Source: RGIG8782 sp017475895 (lineage in GTDB: Bacteria > Pseudomonadota > Alphaproteobacteria > Rickettsiales > UBA1997). Taken from it: DNA of 8,171 nt. The stretch spans positions 1-8,171 of the forward strand of contig CAMVHP010000042.1 of the NCBI GenBank assembly GCA_947167315.1, given 5' to 3'. The position numbers were made by a program, and so were the translations under genes. How positions within the stretch are numbered: position 1 is the first letter of the stretch; the number at the start of each line of letters is the position of its first letter. Shown here one piece after another: positions 6,622 to 8,171 of the stretch. The notes under the pieces were generated by a model. It saw nothing but the letters and a program-made list of their open reading frames with translations, made no database searches and had not been told where the DNA came from.

Positions 6622-6649
6622 TTGAAAATAAAAAACTGTATTATATAAT
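6622..6649 (+). promoter_or_regulatory. Predicted sigma-70 promoter for the tRNA-Val/tRNA-Asp unit
   Basis: TTGAAA (6622-6627) and a perfect TATAAT (6644-6649) are 16 bp apart, placing transcription start near 6656, only a few nucleotides before the tRNA-Val 5' end at 6660. A T-rich run (6611-6620) just upstream of the -35 could act as an UP element, common at stable-RNA promoters. It diverges from the pcrA promoter. Confidence 0.7.
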
Positions 6650-6659
6650 TACTTTGTAT

Positions 6660-6736
6660 GGGCGATTAGCTCAGTTGGTTAGAGCATCTGCCTTACAAGC
6701 AGAGGGTCATAAGTTCGAGTCTTATATCGCCCACCA
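6660..6736 (+). tRNA. tRNA-Val (anticodon TAC)
   Basis: Acceptor stem GGGCGAT (6660-6666) pairs with ATCGCCC (6726-6732), followed by discriminator A and an encoded CCA (6734-6736). The anticodon arm is TCTGC-CTTACAA-GCAGA, so the anticodon is TAC (6694-6696), reading valine GUN codons. The D arm AGCTCAGTTGGTTAGAGC and the T arm with GTTCGAGTC are standard. It is 77 nt long, co-transcribed with tRNA-Asp 15 nt downstream. Confidence 0.97.
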
Positions 6737-6751
6737 TACATTCATTGGGAT

Positions 6752-6828
6752 GCGGATGTAGCTCAGTTGGTTAGAGCGTCTGCCTGTCACGCAGAAGGTC
6801 GCGAGTTCAAGTCTCGTCATTCGCGCCA
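6752..6828 (+). tRNA. tRNA-Asp (anticodon GTC)
   Basis: Acceptor stem GCGGATG (6752-6758) pairs with CATTCGC (6818-6824) with one G-U pair, followed by discriminator G, the normal aspartate identity base, and encoded CCA (6826-6828). The anticodon arm is TCTGC-CTGTCAC-GCAGA, so the anticodon is GTC (6786-6788), reading GAC/GAU. The T arm carries GTTCAAGTC. The D arm is identical over many bases to that of the neighbouring tRNA-Val. No strong terminator follows, so transcripts may run on towards cysK. Confidence 0.97.
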
Positions 6829-6890
6829 GATTAAAAAATCACAATTTCAACATAGTATTGCTTCAGATGGTTCTGTTTTCATAAAATGTA

Positions 6891-6918
6891 TTGATTATAA
6901 AAAAAACCGTGTAATAAT
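6891..6918 (+). promoter_or_regulatory. cysK: Possible promoter for cysK
   Basis: TTGATT (6891-6896) and AATAAT (6913-6918, five of six matches) lie 16 bp apart, about 25 nt before the start codon region of cysK. The match is modest and the region AT-rich. Read-through from the tRNA unit is an alternative source of transcript, because no terminator is seen after tRNA-Asp. I found no recognisable sulfur-regulator operator. Confidence 0.3.
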
Positions 6919-6950
6919 TCCGCTGAAATTAAAATAATTTTAAAAGTAAT

Positions 6951-7952
6951 ATGATTTTAGATAAATTTAAACAGCTGGAAAGTTTAATTGGTAATACTCC
7001 ATTGTTGGAAATAACCTTAAAGTACAAAAATGAAATAAGAAAAGTATACGCTAAGGCTGAGTATTACAACTATACCGGAAGTATAAAAGATAGAATAGCT
7101 TACTACATTTTAAAAAAGGCTTATGAAACCAATTCAATTAAAGAAAGTGACATTATAGCAGAAGCCACCAGTGGAAATACCGGTATTGCATTTTCTGGTG
7201 TTGGTAGATTTTTAGGACACAGAGTAAAAATATTTATGCCAGAGTGGATGAGTGAAGAGAGAAAAAAATTAATATTGAGCTTTGGTGCCGAATTAAGGTT
7301 AACTACAAAAGAAGAGGGCGGTTTTGAAGGTAGTGCCAGATTGGCAGATGAGGAAGCAAAAAAAGGTGGTTATTTTCTACCACATCAATTTTCTAACGAT
7401 TATAATACAGAGGCTCATTATAACGGTACCGCCAAAGAAATAGATAAGCAAATACTGAAATTTACAGATAAAATTGATGGTTTTGTTGCCGGTGTTGGTA
7501 CAGGTGGAACATTAATGGGTGTTAGTAACTATTTTAAAGAAAAAGATAGTAATTTTAAATCCTTCCCACTGGAACCAACTAATTCCGCAATAATGTCCGG
7601 TATGAAGAATCTGGAAGAGCACAAAATTCAAGGTATAGGTGATGGTTTTATTCCGGATATAGTTAAACTGAATAGGTTGGATGACATAATTACGGTTGAC
7701 CAAGATGATTCCATAATTGTATCTCAAATGTTAGCGAAGACATTTGGTTTGGGGGTTGGAATCTCTTCCGGTGCTAATCTTTTAGGTGTTTTGAAGGCTC
7801 AGGATACAATTGGTAAAAACAAAGTCATAGCTACTGTGTTTGCAGATGATAATAAAAAATATCTATCAACCGATTATTCGAAAAAAATTGACATGAAGGA
7901 CAATTTTATGTCAAAAGACATAGAATTTTTGGATATAAAGGCCGTAAGATAA
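6951..7952 (+). CDS. cysK: Cysteine synthase (O-acetylserine sulfhydrylase), PLP-dependent
   Basis: Makes cysteine from O-acetylserine and sulfide in the cytoplasm; 333 residues. The N-terminus LIGNTPLLEI (12-21) is typical. The PLP lysine is in NYTGSIKDR (40-48, Lys46). The TSGNTG loop (73-78) holds the substrate carboxylate, and the glycine loop GTGGTLMG (183-190) holds the PLP phosphate. HKIQGIGDGFIP (224-235) and ISSGAN (271-276) complete the fold-type II pattern and favour cysteine synthase over cystathionine beta-synthase or threonine synthase. Position 41 is Tyr where most members have Pro (NPTGS). The last ~25 residues after KYLSTD form a C-terminal extension seen in some family members. 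The start is the ATG at 6951, directly before the conserved N-terminus; upstream there is only a weak AAAAG-like site and an AT hairpin (TTAAAAT/ATTTTAA, 6929-6943). No cysE (serine acetyltransferase) is adjacent. CysK and CysM cannot be separated with certainty by eye. Confidence 0.93.
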   Translation: MILDKFKQLESLIGNTPLLEITLKYKNEIRKVYAKAEYYNYTGSIKDRIAYYILKKAYETNSIKESDIIAEATSGNTGIAFSGVGRFLGHRVKIFMPEWMSEERKKLILSFGAELRLTTKEEGGFEGSARLADEEAKKGGYFLPHQFSNDYNTEAHYNGTAKEIDKQILKFTDKIDGFVAGVGTGGTLMGVSNYFKEKDSNFKSFPLEPTNSAIMSGMKNLEEHKIQGIGDGFIPDIVKLNRLDDIITVDQDDSIIVSQMLAKTFGLGVGISSGANLLGVLKAQDTIGKNKVIATVFADDNKKYLSTDYSKKIDMKDNFMSKDIEFLDIKAVR

Positions 7953-7973
7953 GCATTTTTAATGAATGATATG

Positions 7974-8005
7974 GACCCATAATTGCAATTATGGGTCTTT
8001 TTTTT
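7974..8005 (+). terminator. Strong intrinsic terminator after cysK
   Basis: Positions 7974-7997 are a perfectly self-complementary 24-mer: GACCCATAAT pairs with ATTATGGGTC around TGCA. It is followed at once by eight T's (7998-8005). It lies 21 nt after the cysK stop and has a GC-rich stem base next to the T-run, the ideal arrangement. On the minus strand there is no T-run, so it acts in one direction. Confidence 0.93.
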
Positions 8006-8075
8006 GTACAAAAATACTAGTGAGATAGTTTAATCGTATATACGCTTTATCAATTAATATTTCACCTCTCCCCGT

Positions 8076-8108
8076 CCACTTTAAACCAAGGTTTAAATTG
8101 AACAGTGG
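8076..8108. repeat. Inverted repeat of unknown role
   Basis: TTTAAACC (8080-8087) and GGTTTAAA (8090-8097) form a perfect 8-bp inverted repeat around AA. An outer CCAC (8076-8079) pairs with GTGG (8105-8108) across a 7-nt bulge on the right arm. A weaker AT pairing (TAATATT 8055-8061 with AATATTA 8117-8123) could extend it. The two-base spacer is too short for an RNA loop at that point, so a dimeric DNA-binding site fits better than a terminator, and no T-run follows. It might also be one end of a mobile or palindromic element, but one copy cannot show that. Confidence 0.45.
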
Positions 8109-8171
8109 AATAGATTAATATTATTTGAAATAGAAAGAGAACATAGAGAAGAAAAGGCAGAAGAAATGAGA
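8097..8171 (+). other. Open frame running off the window edge; possible start of the next gene
   Basis: The frame from 8097 reads about 25 residues without a stop, ending in the charged, helix-prone IEREHREEKAEEMR. No standard start codon precedes the charged part. The only ATG in frame is at 8166, with AAGG (8154-8157) 8 nt upstream as a fair Shine-Dalgarno. Either a gene begins at 8166 and only two codons are visible, or this is a remnant of an older coding sequence. On the minus strand a 40-codon open stretch covers much of 7970-8114 but has no recognisable family pattern. No function can be given. Confidence 0.25.

Noticed and set aside
6660..6828. tRNA genes as an integration site for a mobile element
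   Set aside because: Both tRNAs are complete, followed by a housekeeping gene, and I found no repeated tRNA 3' end downstream in the window.
1..8171. Alternative genetic code with TGA as tryptophan
   Set aside because: Tryptophans in conserved motifs use TGG, all complete genes close with TAA or TAG at the expected family length, and reading through the TGA at 26-28 gives no permease-like sequence.
1..8171. CRISPR array, prophage, insertion sequence or toxin-antitoxin module
   Set aside because: No regularly spaced repeats, no integrase or transposase motifs and no paired small genes were seen on either strand.

Overview
The window comes from an AT-rich bacterial chromosome (roughly one third G+C by eye). 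The ribosomal protein S2, EF-Ts and PcrA/UvrD sequences read as alphaproteobacterial: the 'NxIHIIDLTQT' and 'DYPIPGNDDSIKAIQLYC' style of S2, and the 'FHKKFGYGYIKHEDGDKLTV' style of the PcrA C-terminus. With the low G+C this suggests a host-associated alphaproteobacterium (gut RF32-like, Holosporales-like or Rickettsiales-like). The lineage is inferred from remembered family patterns, not from a search. All complete genes end in TAA or TAG, tryptophan is encoded by TGG, and the genetic code looks standard.

Layout. Positions 1-1920 carry the end of an export operon: two adjacent ABC-2 type permeases of the YbhS/YbhR (YhhJ) kind. The first lacks its N-terminus and shows an apparent frameshift at about position 20. 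The ATPase and membrane-fusion partners would lie upstream, outside the window. Positions 2009-2098 carry tRNA-Ser(TGA) on the minus strand, back to back with the rpsB-tsf operon (2308-4134, plus strand), which encodes S2 and EF-Ts. A bidirectional terminator at 4158-4196 separates tsf from a convergent pcrA-type DNA helicase gene (6462-4222, minus strand). Upstream of pcrA, divergent promoters lead to pcrA on one side and to a tRNA-Val(TAC)/tRNA-Asp(GTC) pair on the other. A cysteine synthase gene (6951-7952) follows and ends at a very strong intrinsic terminator. The last ~165 bases contain an unexplained inverted repeat and an open, Glu/Lys/Arg-rich frame running off the edge.

Most of the window is housekeeping: translation (S2, EF-Ts, three tRNAs), DNA repair and replication-fork maintenance (PcrA), cysteine synthesis and membrane export. 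The strongest non-coding signal is in the rpsB leader. A 10-bp stem (2246-2255/2276-2285) has a 7-nt bulge complementary to the 7 nt that contain the rpsB Shine-Dalgarno sequence (2294-2300), and an inner C(UACG)G hairpin. This predicts a pseudoknot that would hide the ribosome binding site, a plausible S2 autoregulatory element like the pseudoknotted rpsB leader known from gammaproteobacteria. I see no defence system, CRISPR array, prophage or complete insertion sequence.
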